This document shows, one piece after another, positions 1 through 12,999 of a stretch of 64,000 bases of DNA. Every line of letters begins with the position of its first letter. Position 1 is the stretch's first letter. The stretch covers positions 9,879,501 through 9,943,500 of the forward strand of contig CP099848.1 in NCBI GenBank assembly GCA_030062745.1, given 5' to 3'. The stretch comes from Capitulum mitella (lineage: Eukaryota; Arthropoda; Thecostraca; Pollicipedomorpha; Pollicipedidae). Made by a program: the position numbers and the translations under genes. Under the pieces are notes generated by a model. It ran no database searches. It saw nothing but the letters and a program-made list of their open reading frames with translations, and was not told where the DNA came from.

Positions 1-2289
1 AGCGAGACGGGAAAGGGCAGCTCCCTACGGCAAACCACGTGCCTGACTCGGGTTGATTGGGCACGAAATCGCGGCGTTTCGCCCGGCTAAGGACCTCGTT
101 CCTCAAGTTATGCGGTAACGAACTCCGTCATTGGCCTCCGCGGACTCAGAGGTGCCAGCCGCACGGCGCTAAACCACCACCGCGCCAGCATTCTGAGGTC
201 CTGCTGCCGCTGGCGTTTGTTCGATCAGACGACGGCTTGCGCCTGGTTTCAATTACCTTTGATGTCGGAACAATATACACGATCTCTTTTATTTGCTTCG
301 GGGTCTATGCTCTGACAGTCCTCGGCATGAAAGTTTTTGTGGTAGCATGGATTTCGGTTCAATGCCCTTGTTTTCTATGTGCGGCCTTGGATGCACGATT
401 CATGCCATCGAAAATAGTTTGAAATATACAAGGAATCAGGACTATTCCACCCCAAGGCGAAAGGAAAGTTCGGCGAGATCGCGGGGCGGTCGCGTCGTCG
501 CCTTCACTGGGTCGTTTGCAAGCTTCAGAACTTCTGGGATTCTCCATAGTTCCCGGCAATTCATTTCCGAAAGCCGATCCTTCAGATCAGCCGAATGTGT
601 TGTTTGGTTTTGATTGACGTGCAATATATTACCCAGGGAACTTGAAACTTTCACACAGTAGAGCTCCTTTTATCCCTACTCACGTCCAGCAGCACGTTCC
701 CAGCATGGCCGAAAGTTCACGTAATTATTGGGGAGGGTGAGTGTCTGAATAGGATTTCAGCACATTTGTTTTCAGTCATTGCCCTAGGCCTAACGTGAAA
801 TTATCTAGAAGGTGGCGGTCCATACTCCTCCCCTCTCCACCCCGAACGCTGAAGGTATCCAGCGACGGATCCCAGCTTTTACGGTTTCCGACATTGGAGG
901 AGAGGCCGCATTTCGTCCCACTCCACTGCGAGAATTTTCAGAGGCCCTCCACTGGACGCGTTAACTTTCTTTAACGAGTCAAGGAGTTCACGAGTGAAAA
1001 TTGTGCCGGGGCCCGCATAAGTTCCTACAGCATGACCGTAATGCTAACACGGTTAAATAAGAGTCCCGACTAGCTCAAGATGATCAGCTAGTCCATCAAA
1101 CTTAAGCCTATAGACTCAGAATTAAAACTGTCTAACACATGTTACGATTACATCCGATTTAGTACCAATATGATTTTAGCATGCCAGGTGACAGGTGTCA
1201 GCAATGTGTCCGATTTCAACTAGAACTAAGCATGAGCTGGCAGAATACATGATACTTTGGAATAATGTCTTAGAAATGACAGCTTGCTAGTTGCATTGGT
1301 AATCTGCAACACAGTTAAATCCTCTCATGGCGAATCCCCTTATAACGAAATTCAGCCAAAGCAAACTAATTTGTCTGGCCCCCTCGACAGTGAGTGTAAA
1401 AAGCCGAATATAACGAGGTCGGGTATGACCAGACTCCATTTTTGACATAGGCTCGAGTTTTGCGAGATTTAAGGCAATTTTTGGTCAAGGTGAAAACTTT
1501 CGACTCTGGACAAAATGAAGCAGAGCAAGGATAATTCAATGCACTTGTGTCTATTGCCCGAAATCTTTGTACCGCAGGCACCCTCACCAAAGACTAGGGT
1601 GCCTTTCTGGTGAGGTTACTAAAAGAGGTATCTCTTTGATGGGTGATTTGATTTGATTTGATGGCCAGGGCATGTTCGCCACTGGCCTGCAGAAAATTCG
1701 TTCGTAACACATACGTCAATGGACCTCAGTATATCGCGCGTTGCTGGGATGAAGGCATATTTTGCCACCTCCCTGTCTTCGAACCCATTCCGCCGATTGC
1801 CGCAAAACTTCAGGGAAAGGAAGTTTGCATAATGAACTTGTCTTCTTCAGAAAATGAATGGTCTAAGTCACGTCTGTCAAGGTCGAACGAATGAACTGTC
1901 GAATTAGTAGCGTCTCTCATTTCTCCAAGATTGCAAACTGATGGCAACAGCATTGTGAAGTCTTAGTCCATACCATGGCCTTACATCCCACGAAGCGAGG
2001 TTGACCTAGGCCGGGTCAAACGAAGGTCACCCCAAGTCGTCATACAGACTTGTCAATAACTAGAGGCAAGCCAGCGCGTTACGCGATTGGTCTGGGGTCA
2101 AAATCGAGGTTTTGTATCGCACGCAGGCCTATGAGCCCGCTTAGTAAGCGACATTGCCCATATGAAACACCGCCTGCCGTCCTCATGCTGGTACAAATAA
2201 ATCTTGCATCTGTGGTGGTTTGGTTATTTAGTTGCGTGCTCTTTTTGTTATCCGTTTCGTAATGTTTGACGTTTTCTCCTCTCGCCTTG
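1..2289. other. intergenic, no gene recognised
   Basis: I see no recognisable gene, RNA or intact mobile element here. Open frames of 60-120 codons occur on both strands, but they overlap one another and none shows a family motif. A short GATTT-type repeat lies near 1646-1662. Confidence 0.5.
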
Positions 2290-3130
2290 AGACTGTTCAC
2301 ATGGATATCGTCGGTCCACTGCTACTGTCCACTGTCCACTGTCCCGCACGGGCATGGTTTCTTCACGTCTCACAGATGCGTCCTGACTTGTTTCGATCGT
2401 TCTGCCTGCCGGATGGAGGCCGTCCCGTTGGTAGACATTACGGCAGCGTGTGTGGCCTCAGCCATTTTGGATACCTCGGTAGCCGGGTGTGGCGTGCCAC
2501 TTTACCTTGCAACCGACCGCGGCGCTCAGTTCGAGGTCGAACTGTTCCAAGAACTTTCGGCTATGATTGGCTTCCACGGATTGTGCACAACATCGTACCA
2601 CGCCCGTTCCCATGTGACAGTGGGACGTCTCCGCCGGACTCTGAAGTCTGCTATCCGAGCACGATGGCAGGAGAGGCTGCAAACCCTGCCTGTCGTGATG
2701 CTCGGCCTCAGAGCTATGCCCAGTGAAACAGGCTTCGCCGTTTGAGGCCTTGACTGGGGCGCAGCTCCTTTTCCCAAAGCAGGCAGAAGAAAGAGCCAGT
2801 GCTTCCTCATGGCATAGGTTTCCACGCCAGCTCTCGAAGTACATGGCTGGGATCGACTTTATGCTCTTGTCGCGTGGGCTTGATCGTAGCGATCAATGAT
2901 ATCGCAGAGTTTTGTTCCAGAAGATTTGCTTAGTTGTCCGTATGTTTGGCTGCGAGTGGACCGGGTGCGTCACCCGCCAGAAGCGCCCTATTCTGGTCCG
3001 CTCAAGGTTATGTCTCGAGGAGACAAGCTATTTCGGGTGCTGCTGCCATCGGGCGCTACGGACGCCGTTTCCATCGACCGGTTGAAGCCGGCCTACCTGC
3101 CGCGGCAGCGGCCTACATTCGACGCTAATG
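2290..3130 (+). pseudogene. Ty3/gypsy retrotransposon integrase relic
   Basis: This is a decayed fragment of a Ty3/gypsy polyprotein, covering the integrase core and C-terminal domain. Motifs in order are HMDIVGPL (frame of position 2232), then MEAVPLVDIT, TDRGAQFE and LFQELSAMIGF (frame of 2266), then FEALTGAQLLFP in a third frame. A GPY/F-type block follows (PYSGPLKV, later VSIDRLKPAYL, about 2980-3100). Two shifts of frame and a stop near 2745 break it. The two catalytic Asp positions are recognisable, but the usual Glu of the VERxHRxLK segment reads Gly. No long terminal repeats, reverse transcriptase or protease were found nearby, so this is a truncated, inactive remnant. Confidence 0.75.
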
Positions 3131-4689
3131 CAGTTCTCAGCAGCAGCAGCAGTCGGTGTACAATGAGACGCCGACTCGAAGCCCGGCATCGACCTGTGCA
3201 CCAGAGCAGCTGTCAACTCAGATATCAGTCAAAAAAATCGTTTTATACCGGAGTTTTTGAAAGTGTTTATCACTGTTTTCTTGCTTATTGGCCTGCAGAT
3301 TAGAATCGTAATTTATTGTCAATTTGTTTTTCATTTCCGTCTCGTAACATTCAGTTATAGCAACATTTATACATTACTCCATTTTATCATCGTTAGCATT
3401 TCCTGTTTAACGAACTTTACAACTCTGTCTCTTACTCTTTCGCCGTTGTTCAGAAGTGCGTATCTTCCATATTGACCTCATCGTTTCCGTTATGTTTTCA
3501 TTGTTCACTGGTGAATCAACTTGCATACATTCTCAAAGCATCAAATGCCACGTTTTCTGAGGTTTAAAGTCTACAGTCCTTGTGCTCTCCTAAGGTTGTG
3601 TCTTTCCGAATCATTTTCATTTAACCACCCTTGAACACGCACCCACACACCTCTCCGCAGACGGAGGATCCCGAGTCCAATAAGTCGCACGTTCACATGG
3701 GTGGCATCTTGCCGCTGATGCCATGAAACTTGCATGTCGTGCATGGCGTGTATAACTTTACAGCCCACCTCAGGACTTGGCACCTCCAGCACTAACGGTT
3801 TCCACTAACCAAAGACCTGAATGACAAAGGGGTCCACGCACGCGCTTAGGCGCATGCGTCCCGCACACACCAGGCTGAAGTTATTGACACGTAAAAGAGC
3901 CACATGTATCGAATGGCGCGTATCACGTGCTCCTGCTCCTCAATTTTCAGCATCCCAGTGGTACTGGTTTTGCGGCAATGAAGGAACGGTATTAATGGCT
4001 TAGGCACCATGGGTTTCACGTGCAAGCTGCACTCCGGTTTCGGTCTGAATCTACCGAAATTGATTGTTAAGCTGCTCGTCCACCTTTCAAAATCATTATC
4101 GCACGAAACTGCGCCGTTTGCGTTCCGGCTTTGGGCCCATAAGAAACACAGGGTTGTTAAAGAGGCGCACGCGCGCTGCACGTGACCCGTTGTATCCTCC
4201 CTACCTCGGATAGCCCTGTTCCTGCTGCTGGTCTATTTGCCCACCAAATTTTAACCGCCTAGGTCACTGCTGACGGCATTCGGAGGTCGTCAAATCCAAA
4301 TCGAAGCACATGCCTGTGGATCGCCAATTTGACACATGTGGTTGACACATGGGTGTCAACCACAAAAGCTCGCACCCACAGTTGGAGCCCGAGTTGTCAC
4401 CAAGCCTTGAATCAAAAGCATCTGCCACTTTACCTGTATCCATCTGCAGACGTCCGGTTCGCGCCACGTGACACGTGCTGCATGTTATAAATCGGTTCAA
4501 AACCTGTACCACAACTTATCCACCGAGTCGGCGCACCCGAAGGTGCTACTTGTATCGCGATCAGCTGGCAGAAATGGCAACACAATGAAAACGGCTGGGG
4601 GTGTTTAGTAGATGCGGTACGTCTCCTCCTCTCACGAGCTAGCGCCGCCCCCTACCACTGTGCGCGCCGCCCCTGCTCCGAACCATCTG
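3131..4689. other. intergenic, no gene recognised
   Basis: Sequence following the gypsy relic. No coding motif, no repeat boundary and no RNA gene was recognised. No long terminal repeat matching the retrotransposon relic could be seen. Confidence 0.5.
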
Positions 4690-5500
4690 GAGTCCGCCGG
4701 CGTCTGGGAAAGGGGCAGCTCCAGCTGCCGTGCGCGGGGCTGCCCCGTCCGTGTAAAAGCCGGCTCGGTGGCAGCGCTGAGCTCGGGCTCCACACGCACC
4801 TTCGTGCGGCAGCTGTCCGTCCACACGGAGTGAAGCTTGCCCTCCCGTCTGAGCTGGGAAGCGATGTGCAGCACTCGCATGTTGGCCTTGGTCATGTTTT
4901 CCGACAGAGATGTTCCCGTTATCACATCCACTGCAGGCTGGATCGGCTAGTATCAGCTCTTTTCTTTCACTGCGAACTCGTTAAGACGAAAACTGAACAT
5001 TGACCGCACGCTTCCAGGGCTTCCTCCCAACGCGGTGGCTCAGGTGTAGGCAGGGCTGAGCGTGAGCTGAGAGTAGCTGAGCTGAGCGCGGCCGCTGCGG
5101 CCACTGCCAGCACCAGCTAGTTCGCACCTTCCAAAGTCGATTCGGGTACGCCGCTGATATTCAGGCAGCAGTGACGGGCGTGCTGCCCCGGCAAGTTCAG
5201 CTCAACTCGTACTTCCGTCAGGTACCCCTTCAAGTTCGTGATCTCCTCGTCTTTCTCTACCACCGCGCGCGCCACTGTAACTTCGCAATGAGCAGTCCCA
5301 TCACCTCTCTCATCACAGTGACAAGCTCCGGGTCCTTGGTACAGTCCACGAACAAAACGCAAAATCGTCTGTCGTCGGTGTCCTGTCAACCAGCACCCAC
5401 TGATCGCTCACGGAAGCGGAAACAAACGGCCGTCCTCCTGCAGCTCGGCCGGGGGACGGGGAAGGTCGACGATCCCGGTCTGCGGTCGGGCTGAGACTCC
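4690..5500 (-). pseudogene. LINE (non-LTR retrotransposon) ORF1 relic
   Basis: Read on the minus strand, this resembles the ORF1 protein of CR1/Jockey-type LINEs. An N-terminal block (about 5450-5300) reads FCVLFVDC and is followed by a helical region with VVEKDEEITNLKGYL. Next comes NISGVPES (about 5145), matching the family's conserved RISGVPE-like segment. After a gap, LSENMTKANMRVLHIASQLR and the WTDSCRTKV segment (about 4910-4775) match the C-terminal part of this protein class. The blocks are in the expected order but in different frames with stops between them. No endonuclease or reverse transcriptase is visible beside it. Confidence 0.6.
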
Positions 5501-8025
5501 ACAAAACGGGAAACCAGAGTGACAAGACCAAACGAGAATCAGACATGACATCACTCGGGGAGCCAGAGGGAGGAGCCATTCACTTACCATGTGAATTGAA
5601 CAAGGTCGGTACCCGCAGTGTTCTGGAATCCAGTGTGGTGACGTAGCGCTCTCAGCGCCATCTATAGCCATTGATGTGATGTGGCGCCACCTATGTTGCG
5701 ACCACGAACTAGTTCCGTGGCGGATGAAACTTTTGCAGTTCATTCGTCGCTGTGGGGTACCTTATCAAAAGGGTTTCTCAGTGCGGAGGAGAGAGCCGAT
5801 TTGTTTCTTACACTACCTAGGGCATTCTTTCACTTTTCATGTGATATTGCCTTGAAAGAAATGAAGTGAACGGGATATTTCCTCTGTCCTGTAAACGTTA
5901 CATCGTCATCATTCATCAACCAGATTTTAAACAAAACTTTCATCACTGTTACCGTAACTTTCCATCGCTTTCATGCTTTATTTCTCATAGCAGAGAGAAA
6001 AATACGATGTGACAATGACGGCGCTGCAAAGCAAGCAAACGTGGCAAATTTGACCAGGGAAAATGTGCAGCAAACCAAAATATATTTTCCTTTCAATAAT
6101 CCAACGAATCCCGGAGTGAGTACTTGTATCTAGATTTTTTATGTATCTGTTCATCATTATGCCTCTGCTTCCGCAACGAATTAGTAATAATTACATCTTA
6201 TATTCATCACCATCTTCAAGAGCATGTTGGTGAAGTTTAGGATGACCGGAACCCAAAACTTATCTGTTGTTTTTTGCCCGTAGGATTTGCCCGGCAATAC
6301 ACACGTGTGTCCGTACATAGTATTGTTTCGGCCCCATATAGTAATGAAGGTGCGTTTTGAGCTGAGATGGCCAAGTTGTAGCTTAGTAAATGTTTTTTGT
6401 CATCCTAATATTCCGGCATTTCCCGTATTTACGGTGCTTCCAGTCAATTTCCTGCAAATTTGTTCCGTGTCGTATTCAGTGACGATGAGAGCAGGGGTAA
6501 ACCAATGAACGTTAGCAGAAGACCTGTATTGTTTCATCATCAATGGGTGACGTCAGAATATAGTTTTTAATTGATTACATTTGTCGATGCTTCAAACTTT
6601 TCAGGCAATTGCGAGCATTAAACATGCGATGAGTGAGGTTTTTTTCGGAGTGCGAGAATTATTTCATTTTAATAAGCTGACTACACCAAGGTGGAACATC
6701 TTTAATTTCGTCTCGACTCACCTAACATATGGACAGGCCCAAACAAGGCTGCTAACTTGCAGCCCCAAAGGACTCAAGACAACCAAAAGTAGTAACTCAA
6801 AACACCATAAGGGATAAAACAGAACACAGAAGAGGGACCCGTGGGATCCGACTTCTTTGACAAACCTGTCTCTCCGCCCTTAACCCAGGCCCGGCGGGGA
6901 GGGGACCCTAAAACAATCCCCTCTTAACTTTTGGACCAAGAAAGATAGAGCAACGCGGCAAAAACCGGTTTGTTGTTCGTCACGTAAGCAACCCAACTGT
7001 GTCCGGTTTTTGGTTTCAGGTAGGTCACGATAATGACACCAAAGCGGCCGTCATAATATAGCAAAGTTTTGTCAGCGACTCAGTTTCCAAACTTGAGACA
7101 GTAAATTGATTCTGTGAGCACCAGCGTATTGGCCTTTGTCTTAGCTATAGGCAAATGCATGAGTTTTGGGTCTAGGTCAATGAGTGGCCTCCCATCTAAC
7201 AAAAGTGTTATCATAGCTGAAATTTGCAATGGGAGTGATGATAGTCCCATTACACTTTTGTCAGGTCACAGGTCAAACCAGCTACGACAGTCGTACCAAA
7301 CTCAGTGCACCGGTTCTTCTCGGGCTGGGACAAGGATCGCCTATTTGGAATCGTGGCCATCTTAGTTCCCAGGGCCACCGCCAGGGGCGCTCATGTCGTT
7401 TATCGAAAATCGTTTCTTTTCGAAAACCACTCAAGCTAGAGCCACCAAATTTGGTATGCAGATAGCTGAGCAGGAGGCATATCATAGCATATCTTTGTGG
7501 TGGCCGCGACAGTTTCTCAAGGTCATTGCTAGGGGCGCAATCGAATTTTGTATTTTCGAATTTTCGAATTTCTCTAACCCAACGTGACCTTGACCTACAT
7601 ATTGGCTCGGCATTACGTGGAACTGTGTTCGTCAAAATAATGTTGACGTGGTGAATAGTACTAAATTATTCTTACAAGTGTGGCCATCACTTATCTCGCA
7701 TACAAAACCACAACGGCGTTTGACATCAATGTTTGGTATTCACGTTGGACCTAGGTTGACCTCTGATGACGTGGCTTTTCCCATACACTAAAATCAGACT
7801 TTTGATACCCACATTTACAAAAGAAACATGTAACACAGCATGGCAGTATCCAATACCCGACAAATGAAACGTATTGTTCGATTTGGTTAAAACACGACTG
7901 ACATGGCATTGCAAAAAGATCACAGATCATGATCTATTGCATGAAAGATATCGAAAATTGTATTCAGGCTGTATAAATGCCCAGAACTCAGCCAGAATAG
8001 AAATCAGCGCTCTATCTTCCGCCAC
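5501..8025. other. intergenic, AT-rich, decayed repeats
   Basis: No gene was recognised. The stretch 7060-7740 carries several AGGTCA/TGACCT hexamers, including a direct pair with one-base spacing at 7263-7275 and a contiguous inverted-orientation pair near 7590. This resembles the dispersed repeats seen elsewhere in the window. Confidence 0.5.
7263..7275 (+). promoter_or_regulatory. DR1 nuclear-receptor half-site pair
   Basis: Two perfect AGGTCA half-sites are separated by one base. This is the classic DR1 arrangement bound by RXR/USP-type dimers. It sits in repeat-like DNA far from any recognised gene, so function is not implied. Confidence 0.4.
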
Positions 8026-9334
8026 TTAACCCTATTCCCGGCAGGGGGCTGAATCGGCCCCCCTCGATTTTTTGCTTGCTAATTCCAGGGTTTTTTAACG
8101 TAGCTTTACGGAACTTGGTGGCTTTTCCAAGCTGTTCTTTTTACGTACTGTGATAAAATTTCAAAATTCCATTTTGCTCAGGGGCGGAGACACGCTACGT
8201 TTTTAGGAGGCACCTCAGGCCAATTTTGGCCATGTTGAAGGTAAAAGGAAAATGGCTGCCAAAAATAGCATTTTTAAGGTATAACTTAAACCTTTATATT
8301 GATGTATAGCTAAATAGTTGGGCAACATGCAAATACAATTTTGTTCATCTGAGGTAACTTTTGGGCGCCGAATGACCCTGCAGTCGGTGCGCCCCTAAGC
8401 CCCAATAACCAACCAACCTGAGGTAACTTTACGAGGTCAAGGTTCAAAGCCAAAATTTGGTTTTATATTAATAACTTCGGCGGAATTTTTGAATTGCCAA
8501 ACTCGGAATACATATGTCGTAGAACCGTGCCCTCTAATTGTGTATCAAGTTTCAGCTTAATATCAAGTCAGGTCACGGAGCTATGACCTAAAATGTCAGT
8601 GCGTGTACCCTATATCACAATAGCCATAAAATGGAATTTTTGAAACAGAGTAAATTCAAGTGATTGAAAACGTTTACAGACAATATTTAATGCACACGAG
8701 ATCATTTCAAGTGACTCCAAGGCCACTGGAGGTCATTTAAGGTCAAAGGCCACAAGTTGACCTGAAGAGCATATGACCATGACTGTTCCCCCTTTTTCAT
8801 GTCCCTGGCACCGCCTATGCTGACATTATGCAAACATTGTAATACGATTTGTACTTGTTTAGCATGACATGACTAGCAGAAGCCAAAAAAGTGCTTTTAC
8901 CTTTTTTCTTATTCAGTTTTTGGAAAACTAATCCTCCTATTTTTAAAACCCTGTGAACGCCTATGAAGTTTCCCAAAATTTCAAATGTGGGTATCAATGG
9001 TAAAAGTCCTATCCATAATGTCTCGATTCATGCCAATTTCACTGAAATCGGTCCATAAACAACAGAGTTATAAGAAGTCCAAAAGCACCCCCATTTCGAT
9101 ATTTTCCCCCATGTATCCACCCCTTTCAAAATTTTGAAACCTTCTTTTTAGAAAAAAATTTAGTTCACATCATGGCAAGTCGATTGCCGTTTGTTGCGAT
9201 AAAATCGGATGTGTAGTTCTCGAGATCTCTATATGGCCGATTCCCGGCGGGGGGATTTGGCCCCCCCGGCGAGGGGGGTTGAATCTCCCGCCGGGAATCG
9301 GCCATGCCGTCTAGCCCTCCGGGAATAGGGTTAA
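8026..9334. mobile_element. piggyBac-like non-autonomous element, copy 1
   Basis: The element is bounded by TTAA at 8026-8029 and 9331-9334. Inside them are terminal inverted repeats CCCTATTCCCGG and CCGGGAATAGGG. TTAA target duplication plus termini starting CCC is the hallmark of the piggyBac superfamily. The body of about 1301 bp has no long open frame, so it must depend on a transposase supplied elsewhere. It aligns along its whole length with a second copy at 44.5 kb. It differs by an extra palindrome near its right end (9233-9305). Confidence 0.8.
9233..9305. repeat. 73-bp palindrome inside piggyBac-like copy 1
   Basis: Arms starting ATGGCCGATTCCCGGCGGG and ending in the matching complement can form a long GC-rich hairpin. 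The second copy of the element has only the simple subterminal sequence here, so the palindrome is specific to this copy. Confidence 0.75.
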
Positions 9335-10840
9335 ATGTTGTTCAAGAATAATCGCAGGATGTTCTAAAACGACCTTACCCACCGGACGAAGGTTAACCCT
9401 CACCCAATGGGGTCGTTTGACGCCCCCTCAGGACTTTTGGTGACAACAAAAAACAGCGCGCTAAGCAAACCAAAATTTTTGGTACCTTTCCTTGCATTCT
9501 TTGCGCATGCCCTGTAGATTTTTCAAGTTCTGGTCATGTTAGGTCACTGACCTAGGTCACGAAAGAGGTCAGTCTCCGATTTTTTTAAGTCTTCACAAAC
9601 TACGCTGTGCGATTCATCGACCAAAAACTTTCAGGGATAGTAGTCGAGGACATTCCTAAGAATTGAGCTATCTCGACTTCGTTGTCAAGGTCAAGGTCAA
9701 TGGTCTGAGATTAGCTCAATTTTCAACATTTTTCTCTGTTTCTAACGGTTTTGAACCGTTTCCTCGGGTTGCTGGTGTCCGAAATGCATTCTTGGGCCAA
9801 GGAAGTTTTTGTACACGGCATGGTGTTGACGCACATGAAGGATCATGAGGTCAGGTCAGGTTCCATTTGGGATGAATTAACAAAAAGGGGTCTAAAGTCC
9901 TGCTCTGGTGATGCCGAGGTAAAAATGTGCGCTGGAGTCAACTTTGTAGTCCAAAGTTGCATCAAGATGCTTGAAAGCTCTGAAATGACCTTACGTTACC
10001 GAAGGTCATACGATGTCGCAGTGGTAGAAACTGGAATGCATTCCCAGTGCCTGAAATACATTCCTTGGCCAAGGAAGTCACTTAATACGACAAAAAGTGT
10101 TGACCCACGTGAACGGTCATGAGGTCATGTCAAGTAACATTTGGTGGCAAAGAACGCTATGAAGTCGATTCTGCAGTCCGAAATTGACTCAAGACGACTT
10201 CATGCTGTAAAATGACCTTTGGTCGCCTGAGATCATGCGAGGTCACCGTAGCAGAAGCTGAATTCATACCCAGATGTCAAGCTTTATCTGTCTGGTTTAC
10301 CTCATGAGTCAATGGCAGATCTAGGCATCAAGAAATGAGACCTAGGCGTGCTTCAAATCAGGTCATGATCCTGCGTCACGCCAGGCCTTATGTCCGACCT
10401 TATATCCGACCCTACTGATCAGGGTTGTGGAACCCAAGGAGTTTCAATCCAAGTACTCCTTGCCGCTTTGTGCGCATTGCTATTGATACTCGACAGAACA
10501 CGAAATAAAGCAAAGAAAACGGCTGAATGTTAGGGTCAGATCGCAAGGCCAGGTCATGTTACGCCGGTCCATTGACGTTTTATTCCGTCAGCATTACGAA
10601 AATGTTCTTACAAATCGTTTCTAGCGTTCTGGAAGCATGCAAGGACAGCACCTTGCCAGCGACGTTCAAAAACCTCACAAATATAGCGAATTGAAAAATG
10701 ACATTATAACAGGTCACTTGTTGCAATATGTGACTATATGCAGGTCATAAATCATACGTCACCATAATGTACATTCTTTTTAGTTTTCCATTGGCATGCT
10801 CATAACTGCTCTAGGTTTATTCGGGATGGAGCTAGAGCGC
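9335..10840. repeat. decayed repeat rich in AGGTCA half-sites
   Basis: This stretch is dense in AGGTCA/TGACCT hexamers, for example near 9541-9576, 9690, 9848, 10110, 10365 and 10742. It may start at TTAACCCTCACCC (9393), a terminus resembling the piggyBac-like copies, followed by a similar CCCCCTCAGG subterminal block. No matching right end was found. No protein-coding motif was recognised. Confidence 0.45.
9541..9559. promoter_or_regulatory. perfect IR1 (ecdysone-element-like) plus third half-site
   Basis: AGGTCA, one spacer base, then TGACCT make a perfect 13-bp IR1 palindrome at 9541-9553, and another AGGTCA follows immediately. An idealised IR1 is the known high-affinity arrangement for the EcR/USP heterodimer. 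Any regulatory role here is inference, since no neighbouring gene is evident. Confidence 0.4.
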
Positions 10841-12999
10841 TCCTAAAAAAATCCTATTTTTGCAGATATTGGCCAGAAATGCAATATAATTGCGAAGGTT
10901 GCAAAAGTCTGCGTGCTTTGGAACATGCTCATGTCGACGAAAAAAGTTTCGTTTTTCTCCAACGTTTCGTTTGCGAGATGGAGGGATTCCTGTGTGTGTA
11001 CTTCCCCTCCCCTCCCCCCGGGTTCAGTTCCCCGCCCAACGTCAGGATGTCGGTTGGGTGCGGGTTAAGAAAACTGATATCCACGGAGTCTGCCGAATAG
11101 TTTCAATAGTGTCATCATCTTGACAGCCGTTTCAAAACAATGTTTATATGGTTAGGCGCAGAGAGCAGTGTGCTACTCAATTAGGTGAGACACGCTACGA
11201 AATTCAACACTCGTGTGCTTTGACGGACGGCATCGTATTCTGCTCGAATACGTAGCGCAACAATCCGCCATTAAAGTCCCTAACAGGCGTAACATTCTAC
11301 CACCGCCAACAGTGCGGCTGGCGGCCATTGCTCCAATGAGGTCAGGTGACCGTAATCCTGCGAGCTTCGGGTACGTCTTTACTGCCAGGTCAGCGCTACT
11401 GTTCTGCGGTGGTGGCCACAAACCGACCTGCGGCGGCGGTCAGTGGAGCAGTTGAAGACAGTACCTGAGTTCCGTTACCACCCGAAGGTCTCATCTGCTG
11501 GTGCTCGCACATGGCTGTCCCTATCTGACCAGCCGTACGGAACCAAAAGGTGGCTCCTGAACCGCTTGGTATTTCAAGGCGGTATCTAGCCTATTGCTGT
11601 CCGGGGATTACCTTCCCTGACCTCCTGAAGGTAACTGATTTGCTATGCAGAGGCAGCAGACCGCCACGTCCTAACGAAAGCCTCTGGCCTTTTGCTCCTC
11701 CACTCGCAAAGAGCGTCTGCACATTTGCCATTGTTATGGCGCAGTTATTTAGGCAAATTTGTAATTTACTGAAAATCTGCAGAACTGTGCCTGGAATCAA
11801 CCCATCAAAATGCATGAACCATGTGTCTGCTAGTACCCGTCACCGAAAGGCACGTTAACGCCGTCCGCGAGGAGGCCTGAACGGCGCTCAGCGTTTGCGT
11901 GACGGCCTTCCGGGAACTTTAGAGGAGTTCAGCCCTGGTACATACCTCCGGAAACGCTAACCTTCGTGGCTCAAGATCTGACGCTGTGTCTCTGTCCGTA
12001 CGATCACAGCCCCAAAGGAAAGAAAAGCTCAGCGCGCTGCGTGAATGGCCGACCGGTCTGAGTTTGGCCGCCTTTTGACTGACACGGTCGATTGCTCAAC
12101 CTGTGGGTTAATGGCCAACTCGTTAAACCATGAAGTTGCGTCAAGAGTGCTACCGACCGGGTCGTGCTCGGCCTGTCTGTTGCGGCTGACTAATTTGAGA
12201 GGCTGACTAATTTGTTAATGGTCGGCCGTTTGGTCCGCGTGCGACCACCACGCCAGATCGTAATTGTGTGGTCAGGATGTGAGTGTTTGGTAACGGTGCA
12301 TCTTTTGATCCCTTCGAGATTTTACCGGGGTTTGACCGTTAAATGAGGCGTGCAGCCGTTCGACACGGTATGACTGCATTGCTATTTGTGACCGCCTAAC
12401 ATTAAGTCAAGGTGCGGGCTAATGGTAACGTAAAACAATTTAGTTGATACATCGTGTGCCGAGAGATTAGGGCCTGACGGTGAAGCTGTTACGTCAGCCC
12501 GTGACCGTTTGGTCCGTGCCGTATTTCCGGCACGTGACCGACTGGTCGCCGTGTGTTTGGCCGGTCAGCCTGTGGCCGCCCGGTCAAGCACGGCCGTTAG
12601 GTCGGTGCTACGTGACCGGCTGAGCCCCGTGGAATGTATGCCGCGTCTTTGGCCTGGTTGTTAGAAACGATGTGGAAACTGTATCGGGTGTTAACCCCAT
12701 TCCGTGCTCCTGCCCAGCACGTACGATTCCGTGCTGAGGGGATTCTGCCCCTGCGATCTTGAAGACTTGGTCTGATTTCATTGCGAAAAACGACGCTCGA
12801 TAGCCAGTAGCAAAATTTATATTTCTACAGAAGAAATGTTGAAAGTTTTGAAAAAGGCGGATAGAAGAGGTGAAATGCAGAAGTAGATAGAACTTCATTT
12901 ATAAGAGCTTTCTGGCCATATTTTATGGCCGATTTTGTTCTACCTCATGTAATTCTACCGGCAATAGACAGGTATATCACATATGGTTAGGAAGAAGTC
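10841..12999. other. intergenic, no gene recognised
   Basis: No gene was recognised. Between about 12040 and 12620 short GGTC/GACC-rich words (such as GACCGG and GGCCG) recur irregularly, giving a quasi-repetitive texture without a fixed period. Confidence 0.4.
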
